Shown in pieces: positions 48,601 through 61,200 of a DNA stretch of 64,000 nucleotides. The DNA comes from Crambe crambe (Eukaryota; Porifera; Demospongiae; Poecilosclerida; Crambeidae), in the NCBI GenBank assembly GCA_963924555.1, contig OZ004593.1:2910480-2974479 (forward strand), given 5' to 3'. The position numbers and the translations under genes are program-made. Numbering within the stretch: position 1 is the first letter of the stretch; every line of letters starts with the position of its first letter. A model generated the notes under the pieces. The model was not told the origin of the DNA. It made no database searches and worked only from the letters and a program-made list of their open reading frames with translations.

Positions 48601-51112
48601 TACGTAGTGTAGTCTCTAATCAGGACACTTTTTTCCAGTCACATTTATTGAGGAGTTTTTCTGCATGTAAATAAAGCTGCTGTGTTCAGAACTTACGTTT
48701 GAGATTATACCTACAACATGAAAAATCAAACCTATAGCCATGCACACATTATAGGAGATATACAGGAAAGAGTAGGGGCCATGGCCATCCCTGCCACCCC
48801 ACTTCATATGATATGCTACAAAATTTAGTGGTCCTTGAGATATCTAGCTAATTGAGATACAAGAAGTGAAGCTGTACGTATGCATGGAAAACAGTGCAAG
48901 TTGGTAGTGGTCATCACTTCAATAAACTTGTTTCTTCAGAGCATGCCTTTTATACAGATGAAGCCCATACAATAGCTAGCTGCCCTTAGGTAGCTTAATT
49001 GCAAAGGACGGAACTGAAAGAATGTACGTACAATAATAGTGCCCTCCCTAGTGGTTCACTTACTATGTGCAGCCACCCTTCATCCTTCATCCCTACCCTT
49101 GTTTCCTTAGCTACATTCTTGAGCAATGGTCATCCCTACATCTTTTTTTTTCTTTTCATGGAAATGTTTTTTCCCTCTGGAATATAAGTGATCTCATAGT
49201 AGCTAATGAAGACCTCTAGTTATAGCTACCAGTTCTGTTTCACACTTGTAACATCAATCATATCATAGCTACTTGTACCCGGGTCCAAAATGTATCATAC
49301 TTTCACTCAAGTACAGTTGGAGGGCTTTGCATACATGTATATATAAATCGAGCATGTATAAAGTCTTCAAGACTGAGTTGAATAAAAGAATACAGTAGCT
49401 AACATCGTTGATCCCTTGACCCTGCTAATTGTTTTCCCATTAGCTATAACATTCCATATTATTCTCATTATGCTCAAATTTTTGCTCATGATTCTACTCC
49501 AGAAGAGGTACAATATGTAGTTTGTCACTATGACAGTGACTGTTCAAATGGAGTGGCCATTCCTTACCACACTGCAAAAAAAGAAATGTTATTAATTTTT
49601 GTTAAACATACCTGTTAGGTAGCTAAGACTAAAATAACCCAACAGTTTGTTAGCTATAGCTATTCACCAAAAATATAGTGTCATTTTGATGATTAACCTA
49701 ACTAGCTAGCTTGCTAAGTTTTTTAAAATCACAATTTCGTTTTGCAGTGCACTAAGTGCTTCTTCTTGTAAGGCTAACAAGCTATAACCATCACAGCAAT
49801 AATTATTTCAGCTATGACATTTTTCTGCTAGCTGCATTTTTTTCTGGTATAGCTACTAGCTGTGGTTATTATAAAGTTCTAAACGTCATAATTAATACTT
49901 ATGCTATTTTGGGTACTTATGTAGCTACAGCAGAATCAATAAGACAACAAGAAATAAAAAAGAAAGGTGTGTCTGAAGACATGAAGTCATAGTGACATAG
50001 GCTTGTCCTACCAAGGTTGATTCTATTCTCAGACTCCCACTCAAGTCCCTATTATTCTTTTCAACTGTATTCATACACAAATGAAAAAATCTGGCATTAT
50101 ACACACAGCTTAATATTAAGTAAATACAATAGCCAGTTCTTTCACTGATCAAAAGTACAGAATCTAATTGGCATGTGTATTCTATCATTATACAGTATAA
50201 GTAGAAAAAATATTGACAGCACATTGTATGGAACACGGGGTGTGTATAGAAGCTAGTTACATCATATAGCTAAATCTTGTTGTTGTTTTTTTTGTGTTTT
50301 TTTGCATTTTGTTTTTTTGGAAGAAACTAGAGAAAAGTCTGCAGTGACTTCATTAACCAATTTGTGTGATTCTTTCAAAGTTTATGCACATCTCCTGACA
50401 TCCCATCAGCCATATAATCTTTCCTTAATTAAGATTCTGCCTAAGTACTACCTTCCTTATTGAAGCTGATTATCTGCCTGGTCTGACCTCTCAAAATTCA
50501 TAAGTAGCTATGTAATTATCTGGCCTAACCTATTAGAATTTTTTCTGACGAATCAACTAGTTTTACAGAACACTGCACCCTTGCATGACCATGCAGTAAT
50601 AATCTATTGTACAATATGTTTTGTCAGTTCCTGAGCTGCTTTTTCGAAATAAAGCTATTTTAAGAGGTTCCTTTTTATGTCCTTGAATAGCTACATCTTT
50701 AGCTATAGCTGAACATATCTACCAATTTATCTATTGTTATAGTAGTATGTGATAAGCAGTCCTACGTATATGTAGACCAATCAGAGCACTCTGGTTAATG
50801 GTACATCATATAAGCACCCCAGAGCCCCAGGCTATAACGTAGCAACATTGATATCCTGCTGAATCAAAAATTTGAGTATTACCATCATCCTGACTACTCA
50901 CATACCTTTCTTTACAGATCAGCAATGGAGATGAAATCCTGTTGCAGCTGGATTGCATTTCTACCATGGACACATGAAGAAGGTGACTGCATGAGCATGA
51001 AGGCTGGAATTAAACTCATGAAAGGAACCACTGCACCTGTTATTAGCCAAAGCAAGCAATCATATTGACCAATCATAGAACATTCTATAATTAACTATAC
51101 AGTTCGCAAAAT
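48601..51112. other. Non-coding spacer between R6 and R7
   Basis: No supported gene. A 78-codon frame at 49756-49992 with a hydrophobic centre has no recognisable family and no clear start. R7 upstream blocks begin at about 50930. Confidence 0.45.
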
Positions 51113-52331
51113 CTAATAAAAGTCATGCCTGTTCTATCAGCCAGTTAGATTTAAGAGTAGTGAAGCATCAGTTTCCTGAAGTCTGACTAGCAGTTAAACT
51201 CTATACGGTGTGAAACTACACAATGCTAAAGGTATCATAAGACTAGCTAATATTTTAACTATTGCAAGTCACCCATAGCTAGTCAGTAAAGGCTATGTAG
51301 ACTCTTTTCAAATAAGCTGAAAATATAGCTACTACGAGGTATAACTACAAAGCATTTGGGATCTGTTATTTCCTGTGACTCCCTAGCTTGTGAGAGTGTG
51401 CATATCAGTCAATACTTCAGATTTATGAGGGATTTTACTGGCTGTACCTTGCTGAGGTGTCGTAATTCTACCTGTTCACCAGAAGCCATCTTTAATTCAA
51501 CTACGCTACTACCACCAGATATGAGTTCACCACCTGAGCATACTGCTGGTCTGGCTCAGGGGGTGGAGTGTCTTTCTTTTTCTTGTTCACTTGTGCATAC
51601 AGCTGGTCTGGCTCGTTGGGTTCCACTCGAGCATATAATGCAGAAACAGAAGCCTCTTCTTGTTGGTCAGTAGCAAAGATGTCCTCACTTTTCTTTTTTG
51701 GTTTCTTTACATCCTCTCGACTTGAGCATACAAGAGTGGATCTTCACTGTAGGACACAGTAGAGTATGCTCCCACCTCTGCCTTGTTTTCGTCCACAGTA
51801 GCCCCCCAGGAAGACTTGGTCCCTGGACCTGTGTCTCGTTCAAGGCGGTTGTAGACTTGATCTGCTGGGACGTCTTCTCCTCGAATGGTGTGTAGTGAGG
51901 AGTAGTATGTCTCCTCACACAGGTTGCTGTGTCCTCTGTCTTGTGGAAGTTGATGATTGTGTGTTTGTCTGTGGGTCGTTGTGTGGTCCTCCTTGGCTCT
52001 GAGTTGGTGCCGGATCAGGACAACTACAATCATAACAATAATGTGGACAATGGAGAGAGGAACCACTACTGCTATGGTGACATTGCCAGAGGTTGGTGGT
52101 GTTGTAGCTGCTGGTGTTGTCTTCACTGATTGTTCAACTGGTGACATGGTATCTGGCAAACTCGTTGTAACTGGTGGTAGTGGTGTAGTGGTATATCTGG
52201 AAAAAAAGAAGAGAGAGAAAGAGAAGACTGAGGAGGTACCTCCACAGGAGGGACATGTACTCTGTAGTTAATAAACCTAGTGCTCCTCCAGTACCTCTCA
52301 AGTCACACCTCCTCATGAAAGAGCTCCAGTG
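51113..52331 (+). pseudogene. R7: receptor pseudogene with inverted middle
   Basis: Promoter (TAATAAAAGTCATGCC at about 51115) and first exon ATGCTAAAG (51223-51231) are normal. No signal exon follows. A short ectodomain piece (about 51335-51525) leads into inverted sequence: 52195 down to about 51526 encodes, on the minus strand, stalk, membrane helix (TIAVVVPLSIVHIIVMIVVV) and tail to YAQV. The plus strand then resumes at about 52196 with the tail end (PPVPLK region) and stop near 52331. So about 670 bases of the gene centre are flipped in place. Confidence 0.88.
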
Positions 52332-53400
52332 AATGAGCACATAGTGTGTCAATAACTCCATCACATAGATACATGCAGTGAGTATAACATAGATACTTGA
52401 ATTCTTGAGTTAAACTAACAGTCAGGACCATGCACCTTTTCCCCATACAGAGTTTATTTTTTTGTTTAAGCCATGTTGAAAGAACAATTGTGTACATTCT
52501 AAAAAGGTTGTATAAGTAATCTCATAAATGAATAACAACCAGTTGTTTGGATCGAGTAACACATGCTATAATATTCAAGACCACCAGGTTTCTGTACTAC
52601 TGATATTCACAACTAGGTGGAATACATTATGTATGTAACATAATAATAATGACCAGAAATATTTCCCATGCACTGTAAACTCACTCCACCTGATAATACC
52701 CCCTCTCCAGTACAACTGCTAAAAATACGGTTGCTATTTCCATCTCACCATTCCACTCAATTCCACTGAGTAGCTAATTGTGTGTGCATTAAAGTCAAGT
52801 TGTGACAACTGTGAAATTGTACACATTGGAATACTTAGCTAAGTGATCTCGGTTTTTATGTAGTCCAGCACACTAATGGAAATAGTGTGATAATATCACC
52901 AATCAGATTGAAGCTTGTATCCACACACCCTACATGTACAGATTTCAGTAGAATACACACTCTGACGTTGAACAACTGTATGATTTATTGTAATCATAAA
53001 AAGCTTGGAAGGATAGGAATTTTAGCATAGTACACACATGTATGGTGCTTATATGTAACTGACAGAATTGATTTTAAAAACCACACTGTTGAACGATTAC
53101 ATTTTTCTGATTCACCTATAGCTACCATATTAAAGGAAAGACCATAACATACTACCTATAAACACTGAAGAATAACACCAGGTGTTATTTTTGATAATAA
53201 CCAGTGACATGAATAGGTGCTAGGATGTTATTATTGTGTACAAATGTATGGAGAAGTCTATAAGTTTAAGATGAATTATCTAACACCAGTAAGAATGGAT
53301 TGCTACAAAATGGAAGTAGCTAGCTAGCTAGTGATGTTGGAACTGACAGTAGTGACTGCAGGCTATTTTTTATCCTGACTTTTAGCTTTTGAATTAACAC
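52332..53400. other. R7 3' flank (shared array unit)
   Basis: Non-coding and nearly the same as the R6 3' flank at 47293-48250. Confidence 0.65.
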
Positions 53401-54310
53401 CTTAGATTTATATGGGGTGTTTTGAGGGTTAATTTAACAGCATGGGCCCATCAAAGTTTGGCAGATGGAGTGTAGGGGCAGAGTGATTATTCCTCATGTC
53501 ATGATGGTACTGGCCTGTATTTACCTTTGACCCTTGATCTCGCTATTTAACTTGACCTTTGGACTCATGAGAGTGCTCCATCAGTTTACTTTTCATCATA
53601 ATTATCCTTGTAATCATCATTTTGTCATTTCTGAACGAACTTATCTTATTTTGTTGGCTATACTTGAACTCACAATCATCCACATGCATCCTTCGGTTTA
53701 CTTTTCATCATTATAATCCTTCATACTCTAGCCCGTATCCACATCCTAGATCGCACGTGTCCATAATAATTATTCATCAGAGAAATGTGCATGCGCAATA
53801 AATTATTTAATAATTGCAGAGTGCCGAGGCATCGAGTCTTTTTAAAGTTTAACTTACTTGGTAGTTTGGAGAACTAGAATGGACGCAAGGTATGCTATAA
53901 GCATTAATTCCTGGCTAGTGTGCATGTATGTGCAAGTATAAAATTTTGTGCTAGTGCTGTAAATCAAAGGCCCCTACAAATATTATTGAGTTTGGCCAAG
54001 AAAATACTACTCCTCATAGCTACCTGATTTGCTACATGGAGGCCATAGCCCCCACAGATCTTTGGCATCATTGCCCCCACAATATAGCTAGCTCTCACAA
54101 CAACACTAGCACAGAATATGTAGGTACACTGAGCAAACACTGTAATCCACCATGGCACCAAAGCTAACTATGGATTAGCATAACTGACATGACCGACTCT
54201 GACTTCTATATTCCTATGGCCAGGTGTATTGTAAGCTACCCCATGAAATTTCCCTATGATGAAAAGTGTCCAGATCAACATTACTGTATGCCCCTTGAAC
54301 TGAGGTTATG
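53401..54310. other. Unique spacer
   Basis: No gene or repeat that I can support. Short open frames here have no protein-like features. Confidence 0.4.
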
Positions 54311-56645
54311 ACATAAAAGTAGTAAAAATGCCTTGAGTTACTCATGGCATTGAATTAAGTCATCCATGCCTTGAGTCACTCATGCATGACATTGATCTAA
54401 GTCAAACATGCCACAAGTATACATGGCACTGAATTAAGTCAGTGACTTAATTCCATGCCAATATAAGTATTCAACATTAAATGGCAGCTTTTTAAGTCAG
54501 AGTAGGTCCCTGGTAATTAGAATAATAGGATGACTTAATTCAGTGCTATTATAACTAAGTGGGCAATTATTTAAGTACACTAAAAAAATATACAAAATTG
54601 GAAAAATTACAAGCTAGCTGTAGCAACGGAAATAAATAAACATGAAATTTGTAAACAAGCCAATTTACAGTAGCAACATAGCTGATAGATTACTGTGGTG
54701 ATTGAGAGTATAGAATTTCTACACCATCTCAGATAGGCATGGGGCTAAAATGCTCTATTATTCTATTCTGTAGTGCTCCTCCAGCAGACCCATTATTGTA
54801 TATATTATTCTCATTATCATAAAAATTAATGTCATGATGAGTGTACTATACACTGTAAAATGAAAGTGTTTACTGCACACCATTTTGTCCCAATGCACAC
54901 ACTGTTTTGTTTTCTTGCTGCTCCCCAAAAGGAAGTCCTATTTAGCCTATTATGCTGCTATTCCAGGTATGCTAGCATATTAGCCCCATGACCTTATAGT
55001 TTTCATTGCTTGGTCAAACCCTTTGCCCATTTCTTTGTATTGATTCTTTATGTGACCTGCAAAATGAAAATAGTGAACAGTTCATTACAACTTTGTCTGG
55101 TGAACCAAATCATGCTTTATTGATACAACATTGCATGGTTCTGGCAAGATATGGCTGTTTTTCTTCTGACTTATTCACAATGATGTAGAGATCATCAGCA
55201 ATTTAGCTAAATTCTTTGCCACGGCTATCTTTTAAAGTGTAGTCATTAATGATAACTGGGTGTGATTGGTGTTAGCTAGGTGGCTGGTCTTTGAGCAGTG
55301 CAAAGAGTAAAAGAGAGGGTGATATCTTAAAGTAATAAGCCATATAATTGCAGCATCTATTCAAAGACTATCTGGTTCAGGTTTTATAAACAGTTTTTCA
55401 TTAAAAAGAATGTGATTGAGAAGATAAATTGCAATGCATCACTCCAGCCAGTTACTATACCCCCTTTAATGTTTTCCCAACATCATAATCTGAGTATGCA
55501 GGGCCATAGCTATGTCTTTTAGCATCGAACAACAACAATAACCCACTCAAGTTGTGTATCTAGTTCCAGTTTGTATTGAAAGAGCATTTTCACAATGTAT
55601 GAAGATTGCTGGCTTAATTAGAATACTCATCCTTCTTTTAATGCAATGGTAGCTATTTACAGTTCCATAAACTATGATACTTGGAAAGGCGAATTGGATT
55701 TCCTGCTGAAGATAACTGGTCCCTGCTTCACAAAAAATCAGGATCACTTCTATGGGGGCTGGGCGGCTGAAGCCCCCCTCCCCTCCCCTCAAATAAAAAT
55801 TTAAAAAACTAGGGGGAGTCAGTGAATGCTCAACATTGTACAGGAAGTACTGATACATGAGGGAGATGCTCCCACAATACATAGTGGCGGGCTCCCGGTA
55901 CCCACCATCAACAGCTCAGCCCTTCCACCTCTCCCTGTGACTCATGCATGGAGAAAACACCAGGAGATAGGAACATTAGTGTGATGAGTAGCTACCCTCA
56001 TCTGTTTCACTGAGGATGACTGATCTTCACATTCTCCTTGCTTAGTACACTGGGTAAAGGGTTTGACATTTCCAGTTCTAGAAAGGTATAATAGAATTCT
56101 TGAACCTTCTAACTAAAATTATAAGGTCTTGGAAGAAGATGAATATGACATAGCTAGAGAATAGTGTGAAGAATGAGTGATTTTGAGTTTTGGGTTATGT
56201 TAAATGAAATGCTGTGTGTTGTAGCTATCTCTGAAGATAGAAACCATTTTAGTTATTGAATCTGGAGATTGTACAATAATCTTTTGATCATCTTGCAAAT
56301 TTTATACTTTCAATCACCATGGCTATGTTGCTTAATCATTGTTTTTGACTTTCGACAGTTTTGAGTGTACTTAAATAATTGCCCATTTAGTTATAATCAT
56401 TATCATGGCACTGAATTAAGTCTATTACTCTTATTACCAAGGACCTACTCTGACTTTAAAAAGCTGCCATGAATACTTATTGGCATGGAATGACTTAATT
56501 AATTCAGTGCCATGTATACTCGTGGCATGTTTGACTTAATCAATGCCATGAGTGACTCAAGGCATGGATGACTTAATTCAATGCCATGAGTTCCATGTCA
56601 TGAGTAACTCGAGGCATTTTTATGTTATTTTATGCAACCTTGAAC
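54311..56645. mobile_element. 2.3-kb element with about 270-bp inverted repeats
   Basis: The left arm, about 54311-54589, is rich in TGAATTAAGTCA, CATGCC and TGAGT words. The right arm, about 56374-56645, is its reverse complement with small indels. The arms meet the interior at TTAAGTACACT. The 1.8-kb interior has no intact transposase. One plus-strand segment near 55570 has an ERAF-like motif reminiscent of the hAT dimerisation region, too weak to call. A G/C-rich insertion lies at about 55745-55800. This fits a non-autonomous or decayed fold-back DNA element. Confidence 0.75.
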
Positions 56646-57127
56646 TGAGTTAGTAGTAAAGTTTATCAAAACAGGTAGTTCTTATCTAGAGTATTCATAG
56701 CTATAACCATATTGGGATGATGACAGCTACAATAATCATCATTCTCTATGTTTATGAACTAGAGTTTTTGCTATCAATTTTAATTGCTCATCTGATTAGG
56801 TCTGATTATGATACCCTCAAGAATAAGGAAGTAAAGGTTTGATAATATTAATAGCTATAATTATGACTATCTTCATTAGTAGATGAAACGTAAAATTCAA
56901 TCTGAATATAATAAGCACGTAGATGTGGCTGAAGATGAAATAAGGGGACTGAGTGAAAATGCAGGTAGCTATTCATGTTGTAATAATTTAATATGTTACA
57001 TGATTGGTGTGTTGAATAATTATGATAGCATTGATAGCTGAAGCACCTGATTATTTCCAGAAGACATCACGTTCAAGAAGGGTGAGGTATAATATTCTAG
57101 ATAACAGCACTCGCTTCAAGCTCTCTC
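56646..57127. other. Non-coding spacer
   Basis: AT-rich sequence with no supported exon. Confidence 0.4.
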
Positions 57128-57144
57128 TCTCTCTTCCCCCCCCC

Positions 57145-57175
<31 letters not shown>

Positions 57176-57184
57176 ACACACACA
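57128..57184. repeat. (CT)n, poly-C, (CA)n compound microsatellite
   Basis: A CT run is followed by more than 25 C and then about ten CA units. The frame across it is an artefact. Confidence 0.95.
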
Positions 57185-57349
57185 ACACAGAAAAATTTTT
57201 TTAGATATTCATGCTGCTCTGTGATGTGATTTTTAAAGTGACTGTTCGCTTTGTAATATTTTTATTTTTTATTTAGATTAGCTATACATTATGATTGTAT
57301 TTTTTTTTCTACTTGGTATGTAACATTAAATAAATTATACATACAATTT

Positions 57350-58460
57350 GCAAGTTAGTTCATAAAATTGGAATATAAAGTAGTCTGAAGATATTGGAGG
57401 ACTACTGGGGAATTCCTGATGGCATAGCCCTGATGTGAGTAGGCTCCCCTGATACATCTGATTGCTGATCGTAGGAGGGAGAAAGTAAGCCTGCATCTCA
57501 GCCAAGACAATGTGCAGCTGTGAGGATTGTCCCATTTGTTGGCTAGTAGGGTTACTAATCTTCTGTAGAAAATCTTTGCACCACATACCATATACCACCA
57601 GATGCTGAGACGACCAAAGGAGTAAATGAAGAGTATTCCACCTCCTCTCATAATGCTCCGATATGGTGGTAGTGCAATTTGAGGGGACATGCTCTGACAT
57701 CGCAGAAGGCTCTTTTGTGTTGGCTTTCCCAAACATCACTCATCAAGTCGTGCACCCTCTTGAGTCTTGAATATTTGTAGACTTAAGGTTAAAGCTTTCG
57801 TTTGTGATGGACTGTAATTTAGGCTCAGTGCTGACTTCATGGCAGACCTCTGTTAGAATGTCTGCAGTTAGGTCTCTTATCTCATGGAGCAGAATTGGAA
57901 AAACCCCTCTCTTGCAGGGTAGAGCATGATCAACTGAAAAGCTTGCTCCACATTCACAGTTAGTAGACTTGGTGTACGCTTTGGTGGCCATCCATACCTC
58001 AGTGCTAGTGCATCATGGAAAGCACCCTTGTGTAGTATAAAACCAAACTCTGTAATTGGTAATGTGGTCAACCAATGTGAGGCTCATTTTTCTGACGCTA
58101 GCTCCACTGACCTTCTTAGTGATTCAGGCAGTGATTTCGACAGGTTTCTGCAACCATTGCTGCATGCTCTTGATATTGCATGTGTATGCCAGTCTTGGGA
58201 TTCATCTGATCACACATCAATTCATAGGAGTACTCACTGGCATCAGAAAGTAGCTACTGCCTGTTTCAGTGGTTTTCAAATTCTGGACGATGTGGAGAAT
58301 ATCTCGTCGGCAGTAAGACAAGGGTTAGTGATTGCTAATCCACCAAACCTGGCAGGCAATGAGAAGAGTACTCTTTCAGGGTTGTTGGGAGGTGCTCTGT
58401 CTCTTAGGGTTGGAATCAGTTTCATTCGCAGTGCATCTTCCAAAGGTTGGAGTAGCTAGG
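57350..58460 (-). mobile_element. Retroelement 3' fragment with CxC...DHALxC domain
   Basis: Read on the minus strand from 58460 down, pieces include RVLFSLPARFGGLAITNP, then TTLPITEFGFILHKGAFHDA, CECGASFSVDHALPCKRG, IRDLTADILTEVCHEV and finally LSWLRCRLTFSLLRSAI. This order matches the C-terminal part of a reverse-transcriptase polyprotein repeated widely in sponge and cnidarian genomes. At least three frame changes and several stops are present, so it is dead. The family assignment is from recall of similar proteins, not a search. Confidence 0.75.
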
Positions 58461-58469
58461 TGGCTAATA

Positions 58470-59060
58470 GTCCATAACCTGATCCCTATGATCAAGCCCA
58501 GGATAATTGCACTCCTTCTAGCAATGATTAAGCTTACAACTTTTAGCTAACCTCAAAAGCTATGGAAGGAGCATAATACACACATGCATGTACTGTAATA
58601 GTGTTATGTAGCTAAGAACATCTAATTCATCTACAACCATAACGTAAGGTAAGACCATATAACATTACTGCAGATGCAGAAGAATAACACCGGGTGTTAT
58701 TTTTGATTGCATTATGAGTGGGATGTTATGGTGCTACTTTATGTTACGTAGGCTATACAAATATGGTAGCTATGAGAACTCTATAATAATTATCATAGTA
58801 GCTTTTCTTTCTAGCTAGTTTATGAATGGATTCTCTAAGAAAACTTGTAGCTAGCTACATCCAATTCTACCAGTTGTGAATGATGAAAGTAAGGATCAAC
58901 ATCAAGGGATCACTACAAGCTATTTCTTTTGATGGGGTGCTATAATCCTGCTTGTTACTTACATATGGGGTGTTATTCTTCATCATGGTAGCTAACCATT
59001 GGCTCTAAAGAATACGTTTATTGAAGTGATGACCACTACCAACTATTATCTGCCTAATGT
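58470..59060. other. Detached receptor-array 3' flank
   Basis: The sequence matches the R4 3' flank at about 38640-39100 (CCTCAAAAGCTATGGAAGGA; GAAGTGATGACCACTACCAAC). No receptor gene directly precedes it; the retroelement and the 2.3-kb element lie between it and R7. It is probably the remainder of a unit split by insertions or deletion. Confidence 0.65.
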
Positions 59061-59171
59061 GGGAGTGGCGGGCAAATAAGATGGCAGAAAAAGGCGGAAG
59101 GAAATGGCCCGATAAACAGTTACCATACAATCATAATTGTGACATACCAATCATAATCAACTAGCTATATA

Positions 59172-59453
59172 CAGGGGCGTAACTACCATTGAGGCAGAGG
59201 AGGCCGCTGCCTCCTCGCTTGCTAGCACTAAATTATAACACTTATTAAATTCTAGTTCTAAAAACGAACATGTCAAGGCTTCCAAAGCCTGTAACAGGTT
59301 ATTTCTAGTTGCTGGCTAGCTGTTAGTGTCGACGAAAATGCATTATTTATGATTAAAGTGGGCGTGGTCGGGCAAAATTTTTTCCCGCGCGCAAGCGCGC
59401 GGATATTTTTCTATCTTTGCCTCCTCAGTATTCAAATCCTAGTTACGCCCTTG
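59172..59453. mobile_element. 282-bp MITE with GGGCGTAACTA inverted ends
   Basis: The left end is CAGGGGCGTAACTA and the right end is TAGTTACGCCCTTG. ATATA flanks both sides (59167-59171 and 59454-59458), a likely target duplication. It is inserted in the upstream block of R8 and has no coding capacity. Confidence 0.82.
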
Positions 59454-59545
59454 ATATAGTTATATATTGACAGCCTGTTCTATAGATTGAAGCATCAGTT
59501 TTCTGAAGTCTGTCCAGCTCTATAGCTACAGTGTGAAACTACACT

Positions 59546-60899
59546 ATGATAAAGGTAAGACTAATACTTTAGGCTATTGCAGGTCACCCCTTAAGGCTAT
59601 GTACTAAGAAAATGTAAACCACCACAGTATTATCGAAAATGCATAGCACTTGCTCTGCCAGCATAATTATTTATAAATTATCCTATAAGAGTTTAAGTAT
59701 AGTGTGCCTGCATGGAATTTTCAATGATAGATAGCTCCATAATTGGCTAATTACCACATGCTCTTTATAAGCAAAATAGCTAGAATCTGATGTGATTCAT
59801 ATCAAGGATTATTATTATTGCTATGCCTAAGTCATTGCCCCGTGCAAGGAGTTAAGCAATCATTTGGGGTTACGTGGCAGAAATTTTTGTAATAACTACT
59901 AAAATACACGCTTATTCTGCTAGCATATTTCATACTTACATACAATGTTTTCTTGAAGCCATAATGCCTAGTTATCACTGTCTTTAATTTTTAGGAGTAC
60001 ACGTTCAAAACACTCCTTTTGAGCATCTTCCTTCCTCTTATCTCATTTCAAGGTATGCTATCAAACTCTAATGGTATAGATTGTATAGGTCCAGTGATTC
60101 GAGTATGAATAGTGTTGACTCCAGCATGATGTGTGTATAATGTTTCTCTTCTTGTCCCATGCATGCATTTACAGTTCCAGTAATCTTTCCAGAATACTAT
60201 ACATTTCGCAATGGTAATTCAATGACAGTGAATGGATCATCTCCTACTGGAAACTGTTCCAACAGTAGCATATCTGACAAAGGCAGACTATATAATCAAT
60301 AATTTTGAGTCAAAATATCACCCTCAAACTCTTTGGAGGACCTACAACTACAAGGTATATAACTACAAAGCATTTGGGATCTGTTACTTCCTGTGACTCC
60401 CTTGTGAGAGTGTGCATATCAGTCAATACTTCAGATTTACAAGAGATTTTAATGAGATTTACCTCTAACAAAGACTACTGGCTGTACTTTGCTGAGATGA
60501 TCTTCTACAGTCATAATTCTACCTGTTCACCAGACACCATCTTTAATACAAATGCATTATTACCACCAGATACCACTACACCACTACCACCAGATACAAG
60601 TTCACCAGATACCACTACATCTGTCATCATCATCGCCATTGTCACAGCTCTACTGGCCACAGTCATCTTTGTGGTGGTGCTGGTTGTCATATGCAAGTGC
60701 CACCCAAAGTTCAGACCTGGAGGGACTGAGACGGGAGCCTCAGCAGGAGGGGAGGGGCAGGTATGAAGTGATGGGTGGGGATGAGGGAGGTGTGGTTGTG
60801 AGAGGTGGCAATGATCCCATGTACATGGAGGTTGGTGGAGAAGAGAAAGGCCACACCTTTGAACTGAAGGAGAATGATGCATATGGCACTCTCTCCTAG
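59546..60899 (+). pseudogene. R8: broken receptor with a different tail
   Basis: Exon 1 is ATGATAAAG (59546-59554). Exon 2 (59995-60052) keeps only the first of the two acceptors, because ACAAG has become ACACG. Exon 3 starts at 60175. A deletion of about 200 bases in the ectodomain joins CAGACTATA to ATCAATAA and makes a stop near 60302. The frame reopens at about 60305 with the ectodomain end and stalk. The membrane helix differs from other copies (IAIVTALLATVIFVVVLVVI) and is followed by CKCHPKFRPGG. The tail, one frame away after a G-rich run near 60750, reads RYEVM, PMYMEV and DAYGTL to the stop at 60899. It has no lysine repeats and no PPVPLK. Confidence 0.8.
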
Positions 60900-61200
60900 T
60901 CAAAGTTCAATTACACAAACAGAGTGTGTCCATAGTTTTACTAGTTTATAAAAAACTTACACATGCACTTGCTAACACCAATGCAATGTTCATAGATAAA
61001 CAGTTAATGGTAATGTGTTCTTTAATAAACATGTGCAGATTGTGTCTGAGTGATCTGTGTTTTAACGGTTGTCATTGTCATGGTGGTGGTATATCTACTT
61101 GGTGATTAGAAGATTGCTTACAGGTACAGCTGTGTAATTACACTACATGGGGGAGCTACAGGCTGTGCATTTCATGTCATTCACACACTGTAGTAGAACC
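60900..61200. other. R8 3' flank
   Basis: No gene. Possible AATAAA at about 61024. Confidence 0.45.

Noticed and set aside
49756..49992. Small hydrophobic protein of 78 codons
   Set aside because: No clear ATG, homology, promoter or splice context. It lies in decayed array spacer.
55547..55882. hAT-type transposase inside the 2.3-kb element
   Set aside because: Only a weak ERAF-like motif on the plus strand. The longer minus-strand frame has no recognisable domain.
58028..58459. Plus-strand 143-codon frame
   Set aside because: It is the antisense of the minus-strand retroelement, whose translation matches known element proteins better.
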